Shown here: positions 26,003-33,520 of the stretch, piece by piece
How positions within the stretch are numbered: the stretch's first letter is position 1
How the letters are laid out: every line of letters starts with the position of its first letter
Origin: Aurantibacter_A sp965215845
GTDB taxonomy: Bacteria > Bacteroidota > Bacteroidia > Flavobacteriales > Flavobacteriaceae
Reading direction: 5' to 3'
Length of the DNA: 64,000 nucleotides
Assembly (NCBI GenBank): GCA_965215845.1
Contig: CBDCEL010000003.1
Location: forward strand, 186,001 to 250,000
Program-made: the position numbers and the translations under genes
The notes under the pieces: generated by a model
Told to the model about the DNA's origin: nothing
Database searches by the model: none
What the model saw: only the letters and a program-made list of their open reading frames with translations

Positions 26003-26689
26003 CTATCGCCTGCGAAATAATTGTAGGAAAAAGAATAAAAAAAGTACCAAGGAAGAAATGGCCTGGGCCACATAGGTCATAGCCGCCCACCACAGGGCGT
26101 CTTTGGCCTGTTCATTCTCCGCGCCTTGGGTCAAGCCGGTTTCTTTGAGCCATTGTAAGGCTCGTTTAGAAGCATCAAATTCCACCGGAAGGGTAATCAG
26201 TGCGAAAAGAGCCGTTATGCCAAAAGTGGTAGCCAGAATGCCCATTCCGAAATTGGTTTGCAAAATTTTTGTTCCGATACCGAACAAAATTCCGATCAGC
26301 AAAATTTGTTGAATCGTGCTGGATATTTTTATAATCGGGACCAATACCGACCTCAACCGAAGGGCCCTATAGGCCTGGGCATGCTGAATGGCATGGCCAC
26401 ATTCATGGGCGGCAACGGCAGTGGCGGCAATAGAGCGTTGGTGATATACCGATTCGCTAAGGCTTATAACCTTTTTTATGGGATGGTAGTGATCGGTCAG
26501 GCGTCCGCTTCCGGGGATTATTTTAACGTCGCTCACTCCGTAGTGATCCAACATGGCCTGGGCTACCTGTGCACCTGTCCAACCTGAACTATTGGGAATC
26601 TTTCCGTATTTTTTAAATCGGGATTTTAACCTTGAACTGACCAAAAACCCGAGAAGGGTGGCAAGCCCCAGAAATACGATGAAAATCAT
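26003..26689 (-). CDS. YugP-type neutral zinc metallopeptidase, membrane-bound
   Basis: This 228-residue protein has an N-terminal membrane helix (FIVFLGLATLLGFLV) and the YugP (DUF2268-related, peptidase-like) sequence: ARQMLDHYGVSDVKI-like AQVAQAMLDHYGVSDVKI, LTDHYHPIKKVISLSESVYHQRSIAATAVAAHECGHAIQHAQ has the HECGH zinc motif. Three or more helices follow (SVLVPIIKI, LLIGILFGIGTKI, LATTFGITALFAL, and the last one, SSLVLFLFFFLQLF). It is likely a membrane zinc protease; the substrate is not known. Stops of this gene and gapN lie 5 bases apart, with no room for a terminator. Confidence 0.88.
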   Translation of the reverse strand: MIFIVFLGLATLLGFLVSSRLKSRFKKYGKIPNSSGWTGAQVAQAMLDHYGVSDVKIIPGSGRLTDHYHPIKKVISLSESVYHQRSIAATAVAAHECGHAIQHAQAYRALRLRSVLVPIIKISSTIQQILLIGILFGIGTKILQTNFGMGILATTFGITALFALITLPVEFDASKRALQWLKETGLTQGAENEQAKDALWWAAMTYVAQAISSLVLFLFFFLQLFRRR

Positions 26690-26833
26690 GATTACAAGAA
26701 TTTAGTAAAACGAAAAAGAAAGATAGCGAATTCTTTTCGAGCTTGTTTCTAAATCAGTGGAATGCCTTGACCTATATGATTTTACCAAGCGCATCGCTTC
26801 CATTTCGACCGTTACTTTCCTAATTCTCTAAAT

Positions 26834-26850
26834 GAACCAAGAGTCTTGGT
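26834..26850. promoter_or_regulatory. Inverted repeat in the ppsA upstream region
   Basis: AACCAAGA and TCTTGGTT (8 bp each side) flank a single G. The symmetry is that of a dimeric regulator operator as much as an RNA hairpin. It is 267 bases upstream of the ppsA ATG. Confidence 0.3.
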
Positions 26851-27075
26851 TTAGGGAGATTCAGACCCCGTGAAAAGGGGACCATAATTTTAGGGGCTGT
26901 TTGTGCATTTGAACGGTCTATTAATTCCGTTTCCAAAATATTTGAACATTTCCATTAATGCGATAAGACTAGGTTTTCACACTCATAGTATACCCCAAAA
27001 GACCATGTTCAAAGAATATTTTATGTAGGTTGTCTAAAATTTTAAAGCACCCTGCAATTATTCCTTTTCTTTACG

Positions 27076-27085
27076 CAAACGTTTG
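27076..27085. promoter_or_regulatory. CAAACGTTTG palindrome, possible LacI-family operator before ppsA
   Basis: A perfect 10-bp palindrome with a central CG lies 31 bases before the ppsA ATG. A central CG in such a site is a feature of LacI/GalR-family operators. The regulator is not in the window, so this is a suggestion only. Confidence 0.3.
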
Positions 27086-27116
27086 ATTTTCACACTCCTA
27101 AAGTCCCGAATTCCAA

Positions 27117-29588
27117 ATGAAAAATATCAATGATTATATTTTGCCCTTGAACAGGGTCGGTATGAAAGATTTGCCAAAAGTAGGCGGGAAAAACGCCTCG
27201 CTTGGTGAAATGTTGCAGAACCTTTCCTCCCAAGGTATTAAAGTCCCTATGGGTTTTGCCGTGACCGTTGAGGCATTTAATGTTTTTATTGAAGGGAATA
27301 ATTTAAAGGACAAGATCAACAAGGCCCTCGAGGGGCTCGATGTTACCGATATCGTACAATTAAGGAAAACCGGTGCCCATATTCGAAAGTTGATATCAAA
27401 CGGCAAATTTCCGATAGCGGTAGAAAAGGCCATTCTTAAATCATATTATACGCTGTCGGAAGACTATGGGCAGGAAGCAACCGATATAGCAGTGCGGTCC
27501 TCCGCAACGGCCGAAGACCTGCCGGATGCCTCGTTCGCAGGGCAGCAATCTACCTATTTGAACATTCGAGGAGGGGAAATGCTATTGACGGCCATAAGAA
27601 GTTGTTTTGCGTCTTTATACACCGATAGGGCCATTTCATATCGTTCCTCTAGGGGATTTGACCATTTTGCCGTAAAACTTTCTGTATGTGTCCAAAAAAT
27701 GGTCCGCTCAGATTTGGGAGTCTCCGGAGTCGCTTTTTCGTTGGATACCGAAAGTGGATTCAAGGATGTCGTTTTGATAAACGGGGCTTATGGCTTGGGG
27801 GAATTGGTTGTTGGAGGAGAAATTTCCCCCGATGAATTTTTGGTATTTAAGCCGACCTTAAAAGAAGGATTCAATGCCATCATCGATAAAAAATTGGGTA
27901 AGAAGACCCATAAAATGGTATATGGCAATAAGCCGTTCGAAACGGTGAAGCAAGTGCCGGTTGAAAAAGATATTCAAAATCGATTTTGCCTCGATGATAG
28001 GCAAATAGTCAAGTTGGCATTATGGGTTCAGAAGATTGAGGAATATTACAGCAAAAAACGCGGTTCTTGGTGCCCGATGGACATTGAGTGGGCTATAGAT
28101 GGTCTGACCAATGAACTCTATATCGTACAAGCGCGGCCCGAAACCATACATTCGCAAGCTGAGACCGAGACGATCAAGGAGTACGAAATAGCCGATTCGA
28201 ATCAACTTGCCGATAAATTGATTTTGGAAGGTGTCGCTGTGGGCGATAAGATTGGAAGTGGTAAGGTGCGCAAGATATTGACTTTGGACGGACGGGATGG
28301 TAGTTCAGATGAGACCGACTTTAAAGAAGGGGAGATTCTGGTCACTGAAATGACCGATCCCGACTGGGAGCCTTTGATGAAAAAGGCGGCCGCCATAATC
28401 ACCGAAAAAGGCGGGCGAACATGTCACGCCGCCATTGTCGCACGTGAAATCGGTGTCCCGGCATTGGTGGGCGCCTCAAATGCTACTTCCATTTTGGAGA
28501 ATGGTAAAACCATAACGGTTTCATGCGCCGAGGGAAGCGTTGGAAAAGTTTACCAAGGAAGTATCAACTACAAATTGCATGAGACCGCATATGATGCATT
28601 TCCCAAGACCAATACGCCCATAATGATGAATGTGGGTTCCCCAGAACTCGCATTTCAATACCGAAAGATACCCAATGCAGGAGTCGGGCTTGCCCGTGAG
28701 GAGTTTATCATCAACAACTATATCAAAGTACACCCGCTTGCATTGCTCAAGCACAGGGAACTTAAAGACAAAGAGCTGACCGAGGCGATTTCTAAATTGA
28801 TGCAGGGTTATGATACTGAAGAGGAGTTCTTCATCAACAAATTGGCCCAGGGCATAGCCAAAATATCGGCCGCTTTCTATCCGAATAGGGTAATTACAAG
28901 ACTTTCGGATTTTAAATCGAACGAGTATTTCAATTTGTTGGGCGGAAAATATTTTGAGCCCAAGGAAGAAAACCCGATGATCGGTTGGCGTGGGGCATCG
29001 CGTTATTATTCGGAAACGTTCATGGAGGCCTTTGTGATGGAGTGTAAGGCCTTGAAAAAAGTACGGGATGAATACGGACTTGAAAACACGACCATAATGG
29101 TGCCCTTTTGCCGTACACCTCAAGAACTTGAAAAAGTCTATGCGATTATGGAAGAAAATGGCCTGAAAAGAGGTGAAAAGGGATTGGAAGTCTACCTGAT
29201 GGCCGAGTTGCCGTCAAATATTATGTTAGCCGAACAATTTGCGCCCATGATCGACGGATTTTCCATAGGCTCAAATGATTTGACACAATTGACCTTAGGT
29301 CTTGACAGGGATTCAAGTCTGGTTGCACACCTTTATGACGAACGGAACGAGGCCGTAAAGGGGATGATCCGAAACTTGATCGTAGCAGCCAAAAAACACA
29401 ATACCAAAGTAGGTATCTGTGGGCAGGGCCCATCCGATTTTCCTGATTTCTCAGCTTTTTTGGTCGAAGAGGGCATCGATACAATATCGGTAACTCCAGA
29501 CTCAATGCTAAAGACCTTAAAAGTGATCAATGAGGTCGAGAAACAAGATATTGCGAGTTTGAAGGTCAAATCACTTCTAGAAAACTAA
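27117..29588 (+). CDS. ppsA: Phosphoenolpyruvate synthase
   Basis: The 823-residue protein has the PEP-synthase order: N-terminal ATP-binding PPDK_N domain (KVGGKNASLGEM, RSSATAEDLPDASFAGQQ), swivelling phosphohistidine domain (GGRTCHAAIVAREIGVPALVG with the active His in TCHAAI) and C-terminal PEP/pyruvate barrel (YLMAELPSNIMLAEQFA, SIGSNDLTQLTLGLDRDS, ICGQGPSD). It makes PEP from pyruvate and ATP, allowing gluconeogenesis. It lies between the ilv and leu operons, which use pyruvate; gapN is nearby. It converges on leuB with a hairpin repeat between. Confidence 0.95.
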   Translation: MKNINDYILPLNRVGMKDLPKVGGKNASLGEMLQNLSSQGIKVPMGFAVTVEAFNVFIEGNNLKDKINKALEGLDVTDIVQLRKTGAHIRKLISNGKFPIAVEKAILKSYYTLSEDYGQEATDIAVRSSATAEDLPDASFAGQQSTYLNIRGGEMLLTAIRSCFASLYTDRAISYRSSRGFDHFAVKLSVCVQKMVRSDLGVSGVAFSLDTESGFKDVVLINGAYGLGELVVGGEISPDEFLVFKPTLKEGFNAIIDKKLGKKTHKMVYGNKPFETVKQVPVEKDIQNRFCLDDRQIVKLALWVQKIEEYYSKKRGSWCPMDIEWAIDGLTNELYIVQARPETIHSQAETETIKEYEIADSNQLADKLILEGVAVGDKIGSGKVRKILTLDGRDGSSDETDFKEGEILVTEMTDPDWEPLMKKAAAIITEKGGRTCHAAIVAREIGVPALVGASNATSILENGKTITVSCAEGSVGKVYQGSINYKLHETAYDAFPKTNTPIMMNVGSPELAFQYRKIPNAGVGLAREEFIINNYIKVHPLALLKHRELKDKELTEAISKLMQGYDTEEEFFINKLAQGIAKISAAFYPNRVITRLSDFKSNEYFNLLGGKYFEPKEENPMIGWRGASRYYSETFMEAFVMECKALKKVRDEYGLENTTIMVPFCRTPQELEKVYAIMEENGLKRGEKGLEVYLMAELPSNIMLAEQFAPMIDGFSIGSNDLTQLTLGLDRDSSLVAHLYDERNEAVKGMIRNLIVAAKKHNTKVGICGQGPSDFPDFSAFLVEEGIDTISVTPDSMLKTLKVINEVEKQDIASLKVKSLLEN

Positions 29589-29615
29589 AGTGAGGTTCCT
29601 TAAATTAAAGACCTA

Positions 29616-29648
29616 AGACCTAATGGGTTTCAAAAAGCCGTTAGGTCT
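29616..29648. repeat. Palindrome AGACCTAA...TTAGGTCT between ppsA and leuB
   Basis: Outer arms AGACCTAA (29616-29623) and TTAGGTCT (29641-29648) pair perfectly and the inner bases pair further with one mismatch, giving a stem of about 15 bp. A direct repeat of AGACCTA begins it. It lies between convergent stops, so it may end both transcripts, although there is no strong T tract. The type recurs between genes in flavobacteria as far as I recall. Confidence 0.5.
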
Positions 29649-29667
29649 GACAAATTTGAACTAAAAC

Positions 29668-30723
29668 TTAGAGGTTTGAAGCCAACCAATCACCCACCTC
29701 AGAGGTCTTATAGGCCTTGCCTCCTTCAGCCAGGTCTTCGGTTACGATGCCTTCGGCCAACGACTTGTTGACCACATCTCGAATGGCCTGTGCCTCTTCG
29801 TTCAAATCCATATCCTCAAAAAGCATGGCCGCGGATAGTACCGTCGCCAACGGATTTGCAATATCTTTTCCTGCCGCCTGTGGATAGGAGCCATGAATAG
29901 GCTCATAAAGTGACACTTTACTTCCAACCGAGGAGGAGGGCATCAGTCCCATCGATCCTGATATCACCGAAGCTTCATCGGTCAAAATATCCCCGAAAAG
30001 ATTGGCTGTAATCATTACATCGTAGGCTTTTGGCCATTGTACCAAGCGCATGGCAACGGCGTCAACAAATTCATAGGAAACTTCTACTTCAGGATAATCC
30101 TTCTCCATGGCCTGAACCGTCTCTCTCCATAGCCTGGAGGCTTCAAGAACATTGGCCTTATCGACGCAGCACAATTTTTTTGAACGCTTCATGGCCATTT
30201 CAAACCCTTTTTTCGCCAATCGCTCGATTTCAAAACGTTGATAGGTCATGGTGTCAAAGGCCGTATCTCCATCATCCTTTCTTCCTCTTTCCCCGAAGTA
30301 GACGCCTCCGGTCAACTCACGAAGAATAATCAAATCTGTTCCTTCAATACGCTCTCTTTTTAATGGGGATTTATCGATTAGGGAAGGAAAGGTGAAAGTG
30401 GGCCGCACATTGGCGAACAAGCCCAGTTTCTGACGCATTTTCAACAACCCTTGCTCTGGACGCACTTTTGCCGAGGGGTCGTTGTCGAATCGTGGATGCC
30501 CGATGGCACCGAACAACACGGCATCTGCATTGGCGCAAATTTCGTGTGTTTCATCTGGATAAGGCTCCCCAACTTTATCAATGGCCGCTGCGCCTGTCAG
30601 TGCGGGCCGCCATGTAATTTGATGATTGTATTTTGTGGCAATGGCGTCACATACCTTTACGGCCTGATCGATTACTTCGGGGCCGATTCCATCTCCGGCC
30701 AAAAGGGCAATGTTTAGTTTCAT
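29668..30723 (-). CDS. leuB: 3-isopropylmalate dehydrogenase
   Basis: This 351-residue enzyme of the isocitrate/isopropylmalate dehydrogenase family begins MKLNIALLAGDGIGPEVIDQ and carries RIEGTDLIILRELTGGVYFGERGR, ITANLFGDILTDEASVISGS and EPIHGSYPQAAGKDIANPLAT. It oxidises 3-isopropylmalate with NAD to the leucine keto-acid precursor; it also accepts methylmalate made by the citramalate route. It is the last gene of the minus-strand leu unit. Its ATG is preceded by three GCGAAAA repeats, and a four-helix-bundle gene interrupts the unit just upstream. Confidence 0.96.
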   Translation of the reverse strand: MKLNIALLAGDGIGPEVIDQAVKVCDAIATKYNHQITWRPALTGAAAIDKVGEPYPDETHEICANADAVLFGAIGHPRFDNDPSAKVRPEQGLLKMRQKLGLFANVRPTFTFPSLIDKSPLKRERIEGTDLIILRELTGGVYFGERGRKDDGDTAFDTMTYQRFEIERLAKKGFEMAMKRSKKLCCVDKANVLEASRLWRETVQAMEKDYPEVEVSYEFVDAVAMRLVQWPKAYDVMITANLFGDILTDEASVISGSMGLMPSSSVGSKVSLYEPIHGSYPQAAGKDIANPLATVLSAAMLFEDMDLNEEAQAIRDVVNKSLAEGIVTEDLAEGGKAYKTSEVGDWLASNL

Positions 30724-30770
30724 TTTTTTTCGCTTTTCGCTTTTCGCTACACGCTTTGCGCCTATTAGGT
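30724..30770 (-). repeat. GCGAAAA tandem repeat and GCGCCTA-containing flank upstream of leuB
   Basis: On the minus strand the 7-base unit GCGAAAA occurs about three times just before the leuB ATG, next to TAGGCGCAAAGCGTG. The TAGGCGC here is the reverse complement of GCGCCTA on the far side of the four-helix-bundle gene, so the two flanks look like imperfect terminal inverted repeats around that gene. Confidence 0.45.
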
Positions 30771-31117
30771 TATAATTTATGTATTAAATTGTGTAAGCTT
30801 CTTCTAATCTTGTCCACTTTATCATATAGTTCGATAAAGGAGTTCTGTTCCAAAAACCCTAAATCCCTTGCAAGTATTGTAAAATATTCCAATTCGGCCG
30901 CCGAACCTTTGGCTATTATTAAGAAGCGTTTGAATTCAGCATCGGATTCTCTTCCGCAGCCCTCTGCGATATTTAATGGAACTGAATATGAAGCCCTTCT
31001 CATCTGACTGCTCATACCATAAACCTCTTCTTTCGGAAAACTTTTTGTCAACCGATAGATTTCCAAAGTCACCTGATGACCCAATTCCCAGACTTTATAC
31101 TTTTTATAGTCTCTCAT
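30770..31117 (-). CDS. Four-helix-bundle protein (23S rRNA intervening-sequence type) inserted in the leu operon
   Basis: Start taken at the ATG at 31117 (115 residues). The sequence matches the S23/TIGR02436 family: YKVWELGHQVTLEIYRLTKSFPKEEVYGMSSQMRRASYSVPLNIAEGCGR (read as separate pieces: VWELGHQVTLEIYRLT, MRRASYSVPLNIAEGCGR) and a helical C-terminal half. Members are often encoded in 23S rRNA intervening sequences, but this one stands inside a biosynthetic operon, between the synthase gene and leuB, both on the same strand. The flanks carry short GCGC-rich repeats and a hairpin. Function unknown; related proteins bind nucleic acid in retroelements. Confidence 0.85.
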   Translation of the reverse strand: MRDYKKYKVWELGHQVTLEIYRLTKSFPKEEVYGMSSQMRRASYSVPLNIAEGCGRESDAEFKRFLIIAKGSAAELEYFTILARDLGFLEQNSFIELYDKVDKIRRSLHNLIHKL

Positions 31118-31145
31118 CAATTTTTCAATCCTCTCGAAACCATTT

Positions 31146-31167
31146 CACTATGTGCAAGTACATAGTG
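31146..31167. repeat. Hairpin CACTATGT...ACATAGTG next to the four-helix-bundle gene
   Basis: Two 8-base arms, CACTATGT (31146-31153) and ACATAGTG (31160-31167), pair perfectly around a 6-base loop, upstream of the four-helix-bundle ATG (31117) and next to AGCGCATGGCGTTAGGCGC near 31178-31198. It may be part of the boundary of the inserted unit. Confidence 0.45.
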
Positions 31168-31197
31168 TTGAGCTTATAGCGCATGGCGTTAGGCGCT

Positions 31198-32721
31198 CTA
31201 TATAATATTCAACATCTTTTCTGTGGCCTTTATCGCCGAAACCGTCTGATCAGAGTCCAATCCGCGAGTGGTGAACTCTTTTTCATCGAGTTGCCAAGTA
31301 ATCACGGTTTCGCACAAGGCATCTGAGTTGCTGCCTGGCGGAATACGCACGGCATAATCGGTCAGCTTCGGAAATTCCTTTTTCTGGCTTTTATAGATAC
31401 TCCGCAAAGCATTGATAAAGGCATCGTATTGTCCATCCCCTTGTGCATTTTGCTCAAAGGTTTTTCCGTCGATTTCAAGGGAAAGGGTAGTGGAGGGCTT
31501 TAATCCTTTTGAGTGCGTCAGAACATAAGACTTCACGAATACCTTTTGTTGATTGGGATAGGTGTCCAGCACGTCTGAAATGATATAGGGCAAATCTTCT
31601 TTGGTCACCCTTTCTTTTTTATCGCCCAACTCGATAATACGCGCCGTTACTTTTTTGAGTTCCTCATTGTTGAGGGTTAAACCAAGTTCCTGTAAATTTT
31701 TTTGGATGTTTGCCTTACCCGACATTTTACCGAGAGCGTATTTTCGTTTTCTACCAAAACGCTCTGGCATCAAATCACTGAAGTAAAGATTCTTTTTGCT
31801 ATCCCCATCTGCATGTATACCAGCGGTTTGTGTAAAAACATTGTCGCCCACAATAGGCTTGTTAGAGGGGATGCCCACGCCGGTAAAGGCCGAAACCAAT
31901 TTGCTTACCTTATACAATGATTTTTCATTTACCCCGACTTTCACTTCGGGCAGAAAATCATTGATTGCAGCAATGGCACTGGCCATTGGGGCGTTGCCGG
32001 CACGTTCGCCCATTCCATTTACAGTAAAGTGCAAGCCATCGCAACCGGCTTTCAGGGCCTCCATAATGTTGGCGACGCCCAGATCATAATCATTATGTCC
32101 GTGAAAATCGATATGCATATCAGGATACTTCTCCCGAATTTCAGAGATGTATTCGAAGGTTTCCTGATAGGTCAGAATTCCTAAAGTATCGGGCAACAAA
32201 ACGCGCCTTACCGGCTGCGTTGACAAAAAATCAAGGAATTCAAAAACATATTCACGCGAATTGCGCATGCCGTTGCTCCAATCCTCCAAATAGATATTAT
32301 TTGTAATCCCCAGTTTTTGAGCTCTGGCAAAGACTTTTCCGATTTCGGCAAAATGTTGCTTGGGCGTCTTCTTCAACTGATGGGTCAAGTGATTCAGTGA
32401 ACCCTTGGTCAGCAGGTTCTGTACCTTGGCCCCGGCTTTCTCCATCCATTTTAGTGAAACGCCGCCATCTGTAAATGTAAGGACTTCCACATTTTCTAGA
32501 TGTCGATTTTTCTTGGCCCACTTTGTAATTTGCTGTACGGCCTCCAGTTCCCCATCCGAAACCCGTGCTGAAGCCACTTCGATACGGTCGACCTTCAATT
32601 CATCGAGTAGGAGTTTGGCCAGTGTCAATTTTTCTGAAGCGGAAAAGGACACTCCTGAGGTCTGTTCGCCGTCCCTCAGGGTGGTGTCCATTATTTCTAT
32701 GCGCCTTTTCATTTTTAACAT
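31198..32721 (-). CDS. cimA: (R)-citramalate synthase-like / 2-isopropylmalate synthase family enzyme with regulatory domain
   Basis: Start taken at the ATG at 32721 (507 residues); a second ATG lies three codons on, and a TTG at 32751 is unlikely. It has the HMGL barrel (TTLRDGEQTSG; HGHNDYDLGVANIMEALKAG for metal binding) and a C-terminal LeuA_dimer regulatory domain (VFVKSYVLTHSKG, KSQKKEFPKLTDY). The order resembles Leptospira CimA more than canonical LeuA, including IMDTTLRDGEQTSGVSFSAS, KVDRIEVASARVS, NLLTKGSLNHL and YLEDWSNG. In the 32721 numbering Leu81, Leu104 and Tyr144 fall on the residues I recall forming the pyruvate pocket of Leptospira CimA. It joins acetyl-CoA and a keto acid. 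Citramalate is more likely than isopropylmalate, but not certain; the usual annotation is LeuA. Confidence 0.75.
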   Translation of the reverse strand: MLKMKRRIEIMDTTLRDGEQTSGVSFSASEKLTLAKLLLDELKVDRIEVASARVSDGELEAVQQITKWAKKNRHLENVEVLTFTDGGVSLKWMEKAGAKVQNLLTKGSLNHLTHQLKKTPKQHFAEIGKVFARAQKLGITNNIYLEDWSNGMRNSREYVFEFLDFLSTQPVRRVLLPDTLGILTYQETFEYISEIREKYPDMHIDFHGHNDYDLGVANIMEALKAGCDGLHFTVNGMGERAGNAPMASAIAAINDFLPEVKVGVNEKSLYKVSKLVSAFTGVGIPSNKPIVGDNVFTQTAGIHADGDSKKNLYFSDLMPERFGRKRKYALGKMSGKANIQKNLQELGLTLNNEELKKVTARIIELGDKKERVTKEDLPYIISDVLDTYPNQQKVFVKSYVLTHSKGLKPSTTLSLEIDGKTFEQNAQGDGQYDAFINALRSIYKSQKKEFPKLTDYAVRIPPGSNSDALCETVITWQLDEKEFTTRGLDSDQTVSAIKATEKMLNII

Positions 32722-32812
32722 GTTGGTTTTCCCGAAAAGTATGGGATGCAATTAAGTGCTATCTCTCCTTCATCCTGTGGGAAGTCCCTTTGTTCAGGGA
32801 GATGAGCCTTAA

Positions 32813-33409
32813 CTATAAAGGTCTGTTTTCGGCAAATTCTCGAATGTCTTCTTTAATGTTCAAGAGATAGTCAATGTCATCGAACCCATTGAGCATATTC
32901 TCTTTTTTGTATTCGTTGATCGCAAAGTTCTCTTGGACCCCGGTCGCCAAGATCGAAATGGTCTGTTCGGGTAAATTCACTTCCAAAACGGTGTTCGGGT
33001 CGGCTTCGATAGCCCGAAAAATTTTATCCAGGAATTCGGGACTCACTTGAACGGGCAATACCCCGATATTCAAGCAGTTGTTCCGAAATATATCGGCGAA
33101 AAAACTTGAAACCACACATCTGAATCCATAGTCATAAATTGCCCAGGCCGCGTGTTCACGTGATGAACCCGAACCAAAGTTCTTGCCTCCTACCAATATT
33201 TTGCCCGAATAAATGGGGTTGTTCAGCACAAAATCCTTTTTGGGCGTATTGTCTGAATGATATCGCCAATCCCTAAAAAGATTATCCCCAAACCCCTTTC
33301 GCTCTGTGGCCTTTAAGAAGCGGGCGGGAATAATCTGATCCGTATCGACATTTTCTATGGGCAATGGAACCGCAGAAGTATTTAGTATGTTGAATTTGTC
33401 GTATGCCAT
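32813..33409 (-). CDS. leuD: 3-isopropylmalate dehydratase small subunit
   Basis: The 198-residue protein has the aconitase swivel domain: VDTDQIIPARFLK, then FGSGSSREHAAWAIYDYGFRCVVSSFFADIFRNN as the conserved hinge (GSSREHA). With LeuC it isomerises isopropylmalate, and also methylmalate (citramalate). It lies 110 bases after leuC on the same strand; the synthase gene follows after 91 bases. Confidence 0.95.
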   Translation of the reverse strand: MAYDKFNILNTSAVPLPIENVDTDQIIPARFLKATERKGFGDNLFRDWRYHSDNTPKKDFVLNNPIYSGKILVGGKNFGSGSSREHAAWAIYDYGFRCVVSSFFADIFRNNCLNIGVLPVQVSPEFLDKIFRAIEADPNTVLEVNLPEQTISILATGVQENFAINEYKKENMLNGFDDIDYLLNIKEDIREFAENRPL

Positions 33410-33520
33410 ATTTTCATTGCTGTGGGCTAGGCGATAATCGCCACGCGCCGATTAATTGATACTGTATATTTTTTAAACTTCCCATAAAGGCGATTTAAGT
33501 AGTGTACTAGGCAATCAAGA

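Larger units (their letters stand above)
26690..27116. other. 427-bp intergenic region ahead of ppsA
   Basis: It holds a tight inverted repeat (26834-26850), a short CCCC/GGGG pair just after it, and a perfect 10-bp palindrome (27076-27085). No ORF with family support and no tRNA is seen. No exact TTG-N20-TAnnTTTG promoter is present, which leaves the promoter of ppsA unresolved. Confidence 0.55.

Noticed and set aside
30770..31117. 23S rRNA intervening sequence
   Set aside because: The protein family is right, but the flanks are leucine-operon genes, not rRNA.
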